Shown here: positions 1-9,023 of the stretch, piece by piece | Layout of the letters: the number at the start of each line of letters is the position of its first letter | Numbering within the stretch: the stretch's first letter is position 1 | Assembly (NCBI GenBank): GCA_963810905.1 | Contig: CAWEPG010000001.1 | Coordinates: forward strand, 310,001-374,000 | DNA from: CAWBAT01 sp963810905 | GTDB lineage: Bacteria; Acidobacteriota; Terriglobia; Versatilivoradales; Versatilivoraceae | Length of the DNA: 64,000 nucleotides | Reading direction: 5' to 3' | Translations under genes and position numbers: made by a program | The notes under the pieces: generated by a model | Databases searched by the model: none | Seen by the model: the letters and a program-made list of their open reading frames with translations, nothing else | What the model was told of the DNA's origin: nothing

Positions 1-842
1 GGTTGGTAGAGGGGTGGTGAACCAGGAGGTGAGAAGCAAATAGCTGTGATTTTCGCTGAAAAGAGGAGAGTTCCGTCGCTAATGGCTAAGGGCCGTACCT
101 TCCCTTTTTCCTCTAGCGGCGCGAGGACGACTTCTGTCTCTATAAGTGAAGGCTTCCTCAACATAAAAGGACAAGCGCAAGCCGGAGAGGCTTTGATTTC
201 ACTTCGAGGCTTGAGGTGATTGAGGCAGCAGGCGTGTGAAGTCGGAGTTGCTGCTGAGGCTGGCGTTACCCCACGGCAGCTTGTTGAACAGACCGCTGCA
301 AAGGGGGTGAGCAAATGGAGAGCACACCAAACGAGTGACAGTGGAAAAATCAGGGCCTTCTTCAACATAACTCCACCTGCTTAAACTATCGCTATTATAC
401 CCGATAAAGTTTAGAAACGAAGCACCTCTTTGGATATTCTTTCATTCGAGATCCGCAAACCAGGGTTCTGCATCACTCGTCAGGGGCTATCCATTCGAGT
501 CTCAGGTTTCAGGGATAGGGTTTGGGAGGACCGGCAGAATAGAGGAACACTCCGCTGTTGCTGCGACCGACATATAGGCCATGATTAATTCTGATCCCTT
601 TTCATTGGGGCTAAGCTCTCTGGGGTGTTGAGGTTCTTCATCCACCCAAGCGGCATTACCCGGAGCCTAGTTAAGAGTCAAAGAATCAATCGATTCCAAT
701 GAAGATCATCCTGAAATTACAAGAAATTCAATAATACTTGCCTTTTTTGATCAACATACTAATATATACAAGTCAGAGGAAGCCTTTGTGTCTCGCAAGT
801 AGAGGCATGTTGACCTTTAGAAGGAGATGATTAAGCACATCC
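1..842. other. Intergenic region, no gene recognised
   Basis: No open frame of convincing length or composition and no tRNA- or rRNA-like segment was seen on either strand. The last 120 bases become A/T rich and probably hold the promoter of the reductase gene that follows. A riboswitch was considered but no known core could be matched by eye. Confidence 0.5.
738..765 (+). promoter_or_regulatory. Possible sigma-70 promoter of the siroheme reductase operon
   Basis: TTGCCT (738-743) and TAATAT (760-765) are separated by 16 bases in an A/T-rich stretch about 80 bases before the reductase start. The match is partial and other A/T hexamers nearby could serve equally well. Confidence 0.25.
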
Positions 843-3110
843 ATGAAAGCGTCTAACTCGCTTTGGAAAACCAGGTTATCGAGCCAAATCCCGGAAGACT
901 TGGCGCGTGAGATTGATATTTTTGAGACCGAAATCTATCTTCGGAAGCAAGGTAAGCTCGAAGAGAAGCTATTTGCTGAGAAGCGACTTCGGCGGGGCGT
1001 GTATGGCCAGCGGTACGATAATGGTCAACGGCATAATGGCAAAGAAGTTCGAGTGTTGAATTATGCTGGGGAATTGCCGACCAAAGGGCCGAACACATTG
1101 TGGGATGCCCCGGGGATGCAGCGCATCAAGATACCCTTCGGGGGAGTCCGAGCCAGTCAGCTGGAAACGCTGGCTGACTTGGCTGAAGAGTATTCCGATG
1201 GGATTGTTCATGTGACAACCCGCCAGGATTTCCAATTGCACTTTGTGCACATCGACGATACTCCGACCGTCATGCGGCGTCTCGCAACTGTTGGGATCAC
1301 GACCCGGGAAGCCTGCGGAAATTCGGTACGAAACGTCACGGCATGTCCTTTCTCTGGCGTTTGTATTGATGAAGCGTTTGATGTCACACCCTATGCGAAA
1401 GCTCTTTCCAAATTTCTCTTGGGGCACCCCGACTGTCAGGATTTTGGAAGAAAATTCAAACCGGCTTTCAGTGGTTGTCATCAGCATGCCTGTGGGCTCA
1501 CTTACATGCACGATCTGGGACTCCTGGCCGTCACGCGAATCGAGGCGGGCAGTCCTCAAAAGGGATTCAAGGTCTTTGTAGGTGGCGGACTGGGACCTGT
1601 TCCTTACCAAGCTAAAATCTTCGCAGATTTCTTACCCGTGGAAGAGTTATTGCCTATAGCCCAGGCCATTGCTCGGGTATTTGCTCGTCTGGGAGAGAAG
1701 AAAAATCGAAATCGAGCTCGCATCAAGTTTCTCGTTCACGAAATGGGGATCGAAAAGTTTCGTGAAGTGGTCCTTGAAGAGAGGACTAAACTCCCGCACG
1801 ATCCCCGGTGGAAAGACCTGATCGAGGAATCACAGGATCATTCTGAGCCGGTATTGACCTCTGGGGGAGAGGTTGCATCGCTCGCCTCTCCGTCCTATAG
1901 GCGTTGGCTTGAAACAAATGTGAAACCTCAGCGCCAAGCCGGATATTCCATTGTTACCGTGGCACTTCCGCTGGGCGATATTGCTGCTGCACAATTGCGC
2001 AGACTGGCCGATATTGTCCGTCGTTTCACACCAGATGCGATTCGGACATCAGTGGAACAAAATTTTGTTCTGCGTTGGGTGAGCCAAAAGGATTTGCCGC
2101 AGCTATTTGCTGCGTTAGAGGAAATCAATCTCGCAGAGCCGGGTGCGGGATCCATTATTGATATTGTGGCCTGTCCTGGTACTGACACCTGCAAATTAGG
2201 AATCTCCTCCTCTCGAGGCTTGGCAGCGGAGTTGCGGAAGCGGCTTGCACAAAAGAGTTTCGAATTGGATCAGGCTATTCGGGGACTGCATATTAAGATC
2301 AGCGGGTGCTTCAATAGTTGTGGACAGCATCATATCGCAGACCTCGGTTTCTATGGAGTCAGCCGGAAGGTTGCCGGATATACCGTGCCTCATTTTCAGG
2401 TCGTCCTGGGAGGAGAATGGACAAATAACGCGGGCTCTTACGGTTTAGCCATGCTAGCGATCCCTTCCAAGAATATTCCAGAAGCCGTCAGTCGGATCTG
2501 CAATCATTTTCTCATCCGGAGGAACAACGGAGAGCCGTTTAAGGACTTTATCAAGCGAGTTGGAAAGGCCGAGATCAAATCTCTGCTGGATGATTTGGCC
2601 CGCTTGCCCGGAGAGCAGACAGACCGATCCTATTTTAGTGATTGGGGCGATCCTCGGGAATACAGCGTGGAAGATATCGCCAAAGGGGAGTGTGCTGGAG
2701 AAGTAGTTTCTGCAGTGGAGTTTGGTCTGGCAAATGCTGAAAGAGAAGTATTTGAGGCCCAATTGTTATTGGAGCAGGGAAGTGTACAGCGCGCTGGGAA
2801 GACGGCTTATGATGCGATGCTCCACGCCGCCAAAGCATTAATTCGTTTTGAATTTCTAGACATCCGGGAGGATGGAGATGAGATTGTAAAGGAATTTCGG
2901 CGTCTGTTTTATGACACAGAACGATTTTTCGACCCCATCATGGGAGGACGATTCGCGCAGTACCTTTTCGTGGCCCACCTCAAGAAGGGTCATTCCGAGA
3001 GTGAAGAGGTTTCCCACCAGCTCATTGAAGAAGCACAACTTTTTATCGAAGCATCCCATAGCTGTTACGCACGCTTAGGGTCGCTTTCAAGCCAAGCGCT
3101 CCTGAAATAG
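843..3110 (+). CDS. Ferredoxin-type nitrite/sulfite reductase with C-terminal HEPN-like domain
   Basis: Predicted siroheme/[4Fe-4S] reductase that reduces sulfite or nitrite by six electrons in the cytoplasm. The duplicated ferredoxin-like plus siroheme domain architecture is visible: the first half contains ACPFSGVC, and the second carries the cluster cysteines C444-x5-C450 (CPGTDTC) and C489-x3-C493 (GCFNSC). At 755 residues it is longer than the roughly 550-600 residues of NirA/SirA; from about residue 645 an added helical domain resembles HEPN folds. Start: ATG 843 has AAGGAG 16 bases upstream, rather far, but a stop in frame at 828 rules out an earlier start. The ATG at 827 beside that Shine-Dalgarno opens only a nine-codon frame. 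The stop overlaps the next gene by one base, so the two are probably translated together. Sulfite versus nitrite preference cannot be decided here. Confidence 0.9.
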   Translation: MKASNSLWKTRLSSQIPEDLAREIDIFETEIYLRKQGKLEEKLFAEKRLRRGVYGQRYDNGQRHNGKEVRVLNYAGELPTKGPNTLWDAPGMQRIKIPFGGVRASQLETLADLAEEYSDGIVHVTTRQDFQLHFVHIDDTPTVMRRLATVGITTREACGNSVRNVTACPFSGVCIDEAFDVTPYAKALSKFLLGHPDCQDFGRKFKPAFSGCHQHACGLTYMHDLGLLAVTRIEAGSPQKGFKVFVGGGLGPVPYQAKIFADFLPVEELLPIAQAIARVFARLGEKKNRNRARIKFLVHEMGIEKFREVVLEERTKLPHDPRWKDLIEESQDHSEPVLTSGGEVASLASPSYRRWLETNVKPQRQAGYSIVTVALPLGDIAAAQLRRLADIVRRFTPDAIRTSVEQNFVLRWVSQKDLPQLFAALEEINLAEPGAGSIIDIVACPGTDTCKLGISSSRGLAAELRKRLAQKSFELDQAIRGLHIKISGCFNSCGQHHIADLGFYGVSRKVAGYTVPHFQVVLGGEWTNNAGSYGLAMLAIPSKNIPEAVSRICNHFLIRRNNGEPFKDFIKRVGKAEIKSLLDDLARLPGEQTDRSYFSDWGDPREYSVEDIAKGECAGEVVSAVEFGLANAEREVFEAQLLLEQGSVQRAGKTAYDAMLHAAKALIRFEFLDIREDGDEIVKEFRRLFYDTERFFDPIMGGRFAQYLFVAHLKKGHSESEEVSHQLIEEAQLFIEASHSCYARLGSLSSQALLK

Positions 3111-3745
3111 TGAATCCCGATATGGAATTACAGCATATTAATGTGAAGCTATTTCTGGAGCCCGCTCCAAGTCTCGATTTGTGGGAAGTCGTCCCTGTTT
3201 TCCATAGTTGGATCCAGACTCAACTCTTGGAAGAGCTATTAATTGACGTTGCCGACTACCGCCATGTGCCTGCAGGGCCTGGTATTGTATTGGTTGGGCA
3301 TGAGGCGGATTATAGTGTCGACAACAGTGAAAATCGTCAGGGCCTGCGCTACAATCGGAAGACCAAAGTGAGTGGAACAAACCAGGATCGATTGTGTCAG
3401 GCTTTAAGAGCCGCTTTAGTGGCATGTGAGAGACTCGAGGCCGACGATCGGCTCAAAGGCCAGATCCGATTCGGAAGGAGTGAACTCAAAGTCTTCGTCA
3501 ATGATCGCCTTCTTGTGCCCAACGTGCAATCAAGCTATGAATCAATCGAGCCTGAGATCAATTTCTTCTTTGCGGATCTACTCAATGGGAAGGATTTTGT
3601 GTTGCGTCGAGAGGATAACCCTAGGAATTTTTTTGGTCTAACAGTTAAAGCAGGTCGTGAGTTCGAGATTGAAGAATTGCTGAAAAAACTTAGCGGGAAG
3701 GTTTCCAAGCCCATTCTTGACGCTTCAAGAGAAAAACTCGGCTAG
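3110..3745 (+). CDS. Uncharacterised protein coupled to the siroheme reductase
   Basis: A 211-residue soluble protein with no signal peptide or membrane segment and no family I can name. It begins at a GTG whose G is the last base of the reductase stop (TAGTG); an in-frame ATG lies four codons on, at 3122. The tight overlap is direct evidence of co-transcription with the reductase and suggests a role in its assembly, regulation or electron supply, but no cofactor motif is visible. Mixed alpha/beta composition with a charged C-terminus. A conserved partner of this reductase type is inference only. Confidence 0.75.
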   Translation: MNPDMELQHINVKLFLEPAPSLDLWEVVPVFHSWIQTQLLEELLIDVADYRHVPAGPGIVLVGHEADYSVDNSENRQGLRYNRKTKVSGTNQDRLCQALRAALVACERLEADDRLKGQIRFGRSELKVFVNDRLLVPNVQSSYESIEPEINFFFADLLNGKDFVLRREDNPRNFFGLTVKAGREFEIEELLKKLSGKVSKPILDASREKLG

Positions 3746-3928
3746 TGCCAATGTGGATCGATTTCCTTTAGATCCTGCAGCCAAAACCTTGAAAATTAGC
3801 GCCCTCCACAAGGCCCCCTGCAATACGGATAACGGTAGTTTGGCACTCACCCATCATTTTACCGACCTGGGTGCTGACGGCCCCCGTGGAGAGATTCGGG
3901 AATATTGCGAACATTCGATTCAAAAAAA

Positions 3929-3953
3929 AAGCCAAGAGATTAACCCTTGGCTT
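3929..3953 (-). terminator. Rho-independent terminator of the 4009-5160 gene
   Basis: An 8-bp perfect stem (AAGCCAAG at 3929-3936 with CTTGGCTT at 3946-3953, 9-base loop) is followed, reading the minus strand, by nine consecutive T residues (A tract 3922-3930 on plus). It lies about 55 bases beyond the stop of the minus-strand gene, the right place and polarity for an intrinsic terminator. Confidence 0.85.
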
Positions 3954-4008
3954 CCATTCATTTAAAATGTCTACCTGTCGAGCCGAATAGGCTCTTGTTC
4001 ACTCCTGC

Positions 4009-5160
4009 TTACTGGGCCGGCTTCTTAAGCTCCTCGCCTGCTTTTTGTATCAAGGCGTCTAACCCATCCAAACTGTTATTGTTCTTGCTTTTATAAAGTG
4101 TCTCTAACTGGGTACGTGCTTGTTGTTCGGTCACGCCTTTGAGAAATACCGATTTTGACAGGGCGTCGATTCCTTTTTCACGGTATTCCGGGAATTTCTT
4201 CTCGTCTTCTGCCTGCTTAGTCTTCAGTTCTGCAAGCTTCTTTTCTTTTTCTTCTTTGACAGCGGGGTCTGAGACGGACTGAAGCTCAGTCTGGAGTGAG
4301 TTGATATTGGTCACGAGTTCGTTCAATTCCTTGGCGGCGTTTCTCGCCAAGAAGGTGTATGAAATCCCAAGTCGATAGAAATCGATTGGGTTGGTCCGAA
4401 TCAGATTCGTGGCCAGAGTGTACTGTTCGACTGATTTTGGGTAGTCCTTTTTATTGAGGGAAATCAAGCCCATGGAAGAGTAAACACTGCCGAGTAGCTT
4501 GTTCTTCTCAGCGTTCCACTGTTCATCCGTCATCGTGATTCCTGCCGGCTTTTGGAGGGCGTTAATCTCTGTAAGAGCTCTCTGGGCGAACCCCTGGGCC
4601 TTTTCTAACTGCTCCGTTTTTTTGGCCTCATCAGCAGGTAAACGCTCAGGCAGAATACTCGCCAGCGTGAGCAACGGAGGGAGGTCCTTAGGGTCTATAG
4701 CCAGCAGCTTCTCACCGGTTTCGACGGTTTTTTCAAAATTGTTTTGCTGCTGGTAGGCCCCCATCAATCGCTGCAGGACAAATTTCTTGGTGTTATTGTC
4801 GGCTTGAGGGAAATCGGCGAGAAACTTTTCCCCGTATTCGGTCACTTTGGCCGGATTTCCCAGACGGCCGTAGCCGTCGATAAGCATCTGGTAAATGTAG
4901 ATCTTGAATTCAGAATCCGGGAAGTCCGTCAGAAACTTACTGGCTAATTCAGCCTTCGCGGCTGGGGCCTGTTCCTTGTAGGCAGCCATATAAGCATCAT
5001 ATTCCACCTGCGTCTTAGCCTGCGGCTGCTTTTGTTCCGGAGCGGTAGGATTTGGTTTGTCTTCCGGCGGTTTTGGTTCCTGAGCAATAAGGGAGAGACC
5101 GGCACCTGCCAGGAAGATGAGACTCAGTGCAAGTAAGATAAATTTCTGAGAACCCTTCAT
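4009..5160 (-). CDS. Secreted TPR-like repeat protein
   Basis: A 383-residue protein with a clear signal peptide (basic MKGSQK, then a hydrophobic stretch ending near LIAQ), a Pro/Lys/Gln-rich linker, then helical hairpins typical of tetratricopeptide repeats (for example LGSVYSSMGLISLNKKDY). Residues about 300-330 are highly charged and may form a coiled coil. I place the start at ATG 5160, not the longer frame to 5196, because AAAGGAGG lies 8-9 bases before it and the signal peptide then begins at residue 1. It is probably a periplasmic or outer-membrane-associated scaffold. It is monocistronic, with a strong terminator, and divergent from thrC. Confidence 0.85.
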   Translation of the reverse strand: MKGSQKFILLALSLIFLAGAGLSLIAQEPKPPEDKPNPTAPEQKQPQAKTQVEYDAYMAAYKEQAPAAKAELASKFLTDFPDSEFKIYIYQMLIDGYGRLGNPAKVTEYGEKFLADFPQADNNTKKFVLQRLMGAYQQQNNFEKTVETGEKLLAIDPKDLPPLLTLASILPERLPADEAKKTEQLEKAQGFAQRALTEINALQKPAGITMTDEQWNAEKNKLLGSVYSSMGLISLNKKDYPKSVEQYTLATNLIRTNPIDFYRLGISYTFLARNAAKELNELVTNINSLQTELQSVSDPAVKEEKEKKLAELKTKQAEDEKKFPEYREKGIDALSKSVFLKGVTEQQARTQLETLYKSKNNNSLDGLDALIQKAGEELKKPAQ

Positions 5161-5394
5161 GATTTTCTGCCTCCTTTGAATCAAACCCGGTTTCACGGGG
5201 TTTTTCCGTCAGTAAGCGATATACATATTGCTTTAAAATGGCTCAATTGGATAGATCTTCCAAGTCGGACTGGCATACTTAAATCCATCAACTCAACACT
5301 TTTAGATTTCCGAGCTTTGGAGCGTTACGAAGGTCAGAAGTGTAAACCAAGGCGATTTTGAACGCAAGGACAGATTCATTTCCTGTGTACAAAA

Positions 5395-5422
5395 TTGAAA
5401 TTGATTCACAATAGGCTATACT
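5395..5422 (+). promoter_or_regulatory. Predicted sigma-70 promoter of thrC
   Basis: TTGAAA (5395-5400) and TATACT (5417-5422) are spaced by 16 bases, each five of six to consensus, 44 bases before the thrC start and in the divergent gap shared with the TPR-protein gene. Confidence 0.5.
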
Positions 5423-5465
5423 ACGGGCTGATTTACGACATGCCCAATCCCTTTCACCCGAAACG

Positions 5466-6635
5466 ATGCTGTTCGCCACTCACCTCGAATGCAGCCTGTG
5501 TCAGATTCAGTACCCTATCATGCAGCTCATTAATCTTTGCCGTTGCGGCTCTCCACTGCTGGTTCGATATGATTTGAAGAGCCTACAGAAGATCCCGCGA
5601 CCCGATCAGAGAGGGCACCGTCCGGCAACGATGTGGCGCTATAAGGAACTTCTCCCGGTTGAGCGGTCGGAGGATATCATCTCACTGGGAGAAGGATGGA
5701 CTCCGTTATTATCGGCCTCCGGACTGGAAAAAACTCTTGGACTCAAGAAGTTATGGATCAAAGATGAATCCTTGAACCCAACCGGTTCATTCAAGGCGCG
5801 AGGACTTTCGGTTGCTGTCAGCATGGCAAAATTGCTCGGGGCCAAGAAGCTGGCAATTCCTTCTGCCGGCAATGCAGCTGGAGCGTTGGCGGCCTATGCC
5901 GCCCGCGGGGAGCTTGAGGCCCATATCTTCATGCCCCGGGATACCCCGCCAGCGAATCGCATCGAATGTGAAATCGCAGGGGCTCGTGTCGAATTGGTTA
6001 ACGGGCTTATCACGGAGTGCGGAAAGCAAGTTGCTGAGCGCAAAGACCTGGAAGGGTGGTTTGACGTTTCCACTTTAAAAGAGCCTTACCGAGTAGAAGG
6101 GAAAAAAACCCTGGGATTAGAGCTTGCCGAGCAGCTGGGATGGCATCTACCCGATGTGATTATCTATCCGACTGGTGGGGGGACAGGCCTCATTGGGATG
6201 TGGAAAGCATTCGAGGAAATGGAGGCATTGGGTTGGATCGATTCGCGTAGGCCGCGGATGGTTGCTGTCCAGGCCTCCGGCTGTGCCCCAATCGTCAAAG
6301 CTTTTCAGGAAAAAAAAGAGCGGGCTGAGGCATGGCAGGGTGCGAACACAATAGCGTCGGGTTTAAGAGTTCCTAAGGCCATCGGAGACTTCCTAATGCT
6401 CCGAATCCTTCGTCAGAGCCAGGGAACAGCTATTGCAGTGACAGATTCCGAGATGATGGAGGATGTCAGACTGACCGGAGCGCGCGAAGGGATTTTTGCC
6501 GCGCCCGAAGGAGCCGCTACAGTCTCTGCATTGCGGAAACTCCTGAGGTCTGGATTCGTTGGGCCAGAGCAAGAGGTCGTCTTGTTTAATACGGGATCCG
6601 GTTTGAAATATCAGCACCTGTTTGGAAAAACGTGA
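5466..6635 (+). CDS. thrC: Threonine synthase
   Basis: PLP-dependent fold-type II enzyme converting O-phosphohomoserine to threonine. Visible marks: the N-terminal cysteine-rich strap found in many ThrC proteins (CSLC then CRC), the PLP lysine K110 in TGSFKARG, the SAGNAAGALAAYAA phosphate/substrate segment, the PTGGGTGLIGMW glycine-rich loop, and the late EGAATVSALRKL region. The 389-residue length fits short-form threonine synthases. No good Shine-Dalgarno precedes ATG 5466, but the N-terminus aligns with the family start as I know it. It is followed after 41 bases by the AlaX-type gene, so the two may form an operon. Cysteate synthase is a less likely relative. Confidence 0.93.
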   Translation: MLFATHLECSLCQIQYPIMQLINLCRCGSPLLVRYDLKSLQKIPRPDQRGHRPATMWRYKELLPVERSEDIISLGEGWTPLLSASGLEKTLGLKKLWIKDESLNPTGSFKARGLSVAVSMAKLLGAKKLAIPSAGNAAGALAAYAARGELEAHIFMPRDTPPANRIECEIAGARVELVNGLITECGKQVAERKDLEGWFDVSTLKEPYRVEGKKTLGLELAEQLGWHLPDVIIYPTGGGTGLIGMWKAFEEMEALGWIDSRRPRMVAVQASGCAPIVKAFQEKKERAEAWQGANTIASGLRVPKAIGDFLMLRILRQSQGTAIAVTDSEMMEDVRLTGAREGIFAAPEGAATVSALRKLLRSGFVGPEQEVVLFNTGSGLKYQHLFGKT

Positions 6636-6676
6636 CAATCAAAAATCGTTAAGATTCAGTTTCACATTCAGATCCC

Positions 6677-7870
6677 ATGACCGATCGGCTTTATTATCCT
6701 GATAGCTACCTAAAAACGTTTGTAGCGAAAAAGCTCTCATCAACCCCTAAGAATGGTGGATTTGCCATCATCCTTGATCAGACTGCCTTCTACCCGACCT
6801 CCGGCGGTCAGCCGAATGATCTGGGGAAGCTCGGAGGTCACGAAATCCTTGATGTTTTTGAAGATGAAAATCGAAATGTTGTCCATCTCGTGTGTTACGA
6901 GGTTGGCGCAGAAAGGCCCACAGGACTGATTGATTGGGAGCGTCGCCTTGACCACATGCAGCAACACACGGGCCAACACCTCCTTTCGCAAGCCTTCCTG
7001 ACAACCGCAGGTTTCAATACCATCGGGTTTCATTTGAGCTCTGACTATGCCACGATCGATTTGGACACAGACTCGGTCACCCCGTCGCAACTCAGCACAA
7101 CGGAAAAACTGGTCAACGAAATCGTTTCTGAGAATCGAAAGATCTCCAGCCGGATCGTTCCTCCGGAAGAGGTCCCACACCTGGGGCTCCGTAAGGAAAG
7201 CCAGCGTGAAGGTCCCCTGCGGATTGTGACCATCGAAGACTTTGATGTGTCAGCTTGCGGTGGGACGCATGTCAGGCAGACGGCCGAAGTCGGAGGTGTG
7301 GTGATTCGAAGAATAGAGCGAGTGAACCGTCAAGTTCGAGTGGAATTTGTTTGTGGAAACCGCATTCTGAATACTCACCGATCCGATTTGGAGGCTCTGA
7401 CGGCCGTCGCGCGGCAATTCTCGGTCGGTTTGACTGATGTCCCAGAGCGTGTTGAGAAGCAAATTCAAGAGAACAAAAGCCTGCGCAAGAAATTGCAGGA
7501 CAAAAACAAGGTTCTGGCTGGGCTTCTCGCCCGAGAGCTTTATCGTTTAGCTAAAGAACATCAGGGTTTCAAGATTGTCCAAGAGCTGATTGAGGATGAA
7601 GAGACAGAATTTTTAAAGCTCATGATTCAGACATTCCATGAACAAGGCCCCTTCATTGCGTTGCTGGGGTGCCGTCGGAGTGGGCAGGCGAACCTGATCT
7701 TTTCCCAGTCGGAATCATCGCCGTATGATCTTCGGAATTTGCTGGCTGAATCCTGCAAGCTCATCGAAGGCAAGGGGGGAGGTTCCAGAAATATGGCCCA
7801 GGGAGGAGGGAAGAGAACGGACCAGCTTGACGCGGCACTGATCCTGGCCGAACAAAAAATCTTATCCTGA
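6677..7870 (+). CDS. AlaX-type alanyl-tRNA editing protein with DHHA1 domain
   Basis: A free-standing homologue of the editing half of alanyl-tRNA synthetase, expected to hydrolyse mischarged Ser- or Gly-tRNA(Ala). The zinc/editing residues are present: H97-T-G-Q-H101 and C194-G-G-T-H198. After the editing domain comes a coiled coil (about residues 255-285, rich in K/E/Q), then a DHHA1-like C-terminal domain with GKGGGSRNMAQGGGKR, the tRNA-elbow binding type. The 397-residue length fits the long AlaX-L class. It sits 41 bases after thrC, so co-transcription is likely. No strong Shine-Dalgarno is visible before ATG 6677. Confidence 0.9.
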   Translation: MTDRLYYPDSYLKTFVAKKLSSTPKNGGFAIILDQTAFYPTSGGQPNDLGKLGGHEILDVFEDENRNVVHLVCYEVGAERPTGLIDWERRLDHMQQHTGQHLLSQAFLTTAGFNTIGFHLSSDYATIDLDTDSVTPSQLSTTEKLVNEIVSENRKISSRIVPPEEVPHLGLRKESQREGPLRIVTIEDFDVSACGGTHVRQTAEVGGVVIRRIERVNRQVRVEFVCGNRILNTHRSDLEALTAVARQFSVGLTDVPERVEKQIQENKSLRKKLQDKNKVLAGLLARELYRLAKEHQGFKIVQELIEDEETEFLKLMIQTFHEQGPFIALLGCRRSGQANLIFSQSESSPYDLRNLLAESCKLIEGKGGGSRNMAQGGGKRTDQLDAALILAEQKILS

Positions 7871-8002
7871 ATCACAAATGGGATATGGACGATGAGAAGT
7901 AAATAAGAAGCTTTTGCTTAAGAGAAAATCCGGCACCAAAGAGATGCGCAGAAAGTGAAGTAACTTGATGAGAAAATTTTACGCAAAATGCGAAGGGTCA
8001 CC

Positions 8003-8986
8003 ATGAAAAAAGTTCTATTCCTTTTCACTGGCGGTACGATCTCCATGAAGATCGATCCGGAATTGGGTGTCGCCATTCCTGTACTTTCCGGCGAAGAAAT
8101 CCTCTCCTTTATACCGGGGTTGGACCAGCTCTGTAATTGCGAAATCGTGGATTTCTCTAGGCTTCCAGGGCCACACATGACACCCGAACACATGTTCGAG
8201 CTTTCCGAGGTCTTGAATCAGCAACTCGGGCGGAAGGATGTTCATGGAGCGGTCATCACCCATGGAACCGATACACTCGAGGAGACCGCATTCCTGCTCG
8301 ACCTGCGTCTCCGGACTTCAAAGCCGGTTGCAATCGTTGGAGCCATGCGAAACAGTTCTGAGTTAGGATGGGATGGTCCCGCTAATTTGAAGGCCGCCGT
8401 TCGCGTGGTGCTCGAAGGGAAGCCGGCTCTGCAGGGAGTATTAGTCGTCATGAATGAGCAGATTCTGGCTGCCTCAGAAGCCACCAAGACCCACACCGAA
8501 TCGATGAATACATTCCAGAGCCCGAACTTCGGTCCTTTGGGAATCGTGGATAAGGACCGAATTCTTTGGATGCGTCAGATTGTTCGAAGACAAAGCTTCC
8601 TCACAGAGCGAATTGAGTCGCGGGTCGACCTCCTTAAGATGGTTGCCGGCAGCGATGATCGACTCGTCCGATGGGTTATCGAAGGAGGTGCGAACGGGCT
8701 GGTCATCGAGGGAACCGGGCGCGGGAATGTGCCTCCCCAAGTTATTCCTGGAATTCAGTCGGCGATCGAACAGAACATTCCTGTCGTCATCGCGACACGT
8801 TGTCCTCAAGGCCGGGTACTGGATACTTACGGATACGAAGGCAGCGGGAGACATTTGCGTAATCTTGGCGCCATTTTTGCCGGTTTTTTACCAGGGCAAA
8901 AAGCACGGATCAAACTGATGGTTGTCCTCGGTCAGACGCGAGAGCTTCCTGAGGTCAAGCGATTGATGGAGGAAGGAGCCTACTGA
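8003..8986 (+). CDS. Asparaginase
   Basis: Cytoplasmic-type L-asparaginase (asparagine to aspartate plus ammonia). The two catalytic threonine motifs are visible: FTGGTIS near the N-terminus and HGTDTLEETA around residue 87, followed by VGAMR. Length is 327 residues, standard for the family. The frame could open at ATG 7988, but ATG 8003 gives MKKVLFLFTGGT, the usual family beginning, with GAAGGG 6-7 bases upstream. No signal peptide. A Glu-tRNA amidotransferase subunit (GatD) is the nearest alternative but its extra N-terminal domain is absent. It is convergent with the DUF1501 gene. Confidence 0.88.
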   Translation: MKKVLFLFTGGTISMKIDPELGVAIPVLSGEEILSFIPGLDQLCNCEIVDFSRLPGPHMTPEHMFELSEVLNQQLGRKDVHGAVITHGTDTLEETAFLLDLRLRTSKPVAIVGAMRNSSELGWDGPANLKAAVRVVLEGKPALQGVLVVMNEQILAASEATKTHTESMNTFQSPNFGPLGIVDKDRILWMRQIVRRQSFLTERIESRVDLLKMVAGSDDRLVRWVIEGGANGLVIEGTGRGNVPPQVIPGIQSAIEQNIPVVIATRCPQGRVLDTYGYEGSGRHLRNLGAIFAGFLPGQKARIKLMVVLGQTRELPEVKRLMEEGAY

Positions 8987-9023
8987 AGAACCCCTTCCCA
9001 GGCAGTGGTGACCTGAACTGGAA

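Noticed and set aside
3717..3965. 82-codon plus-strand frame after the reductase operon
   Set aside because: Overlaps the previous gene and runs through the terminator hairpin; composition is not protein-like and no ribosome-binding site is seen.
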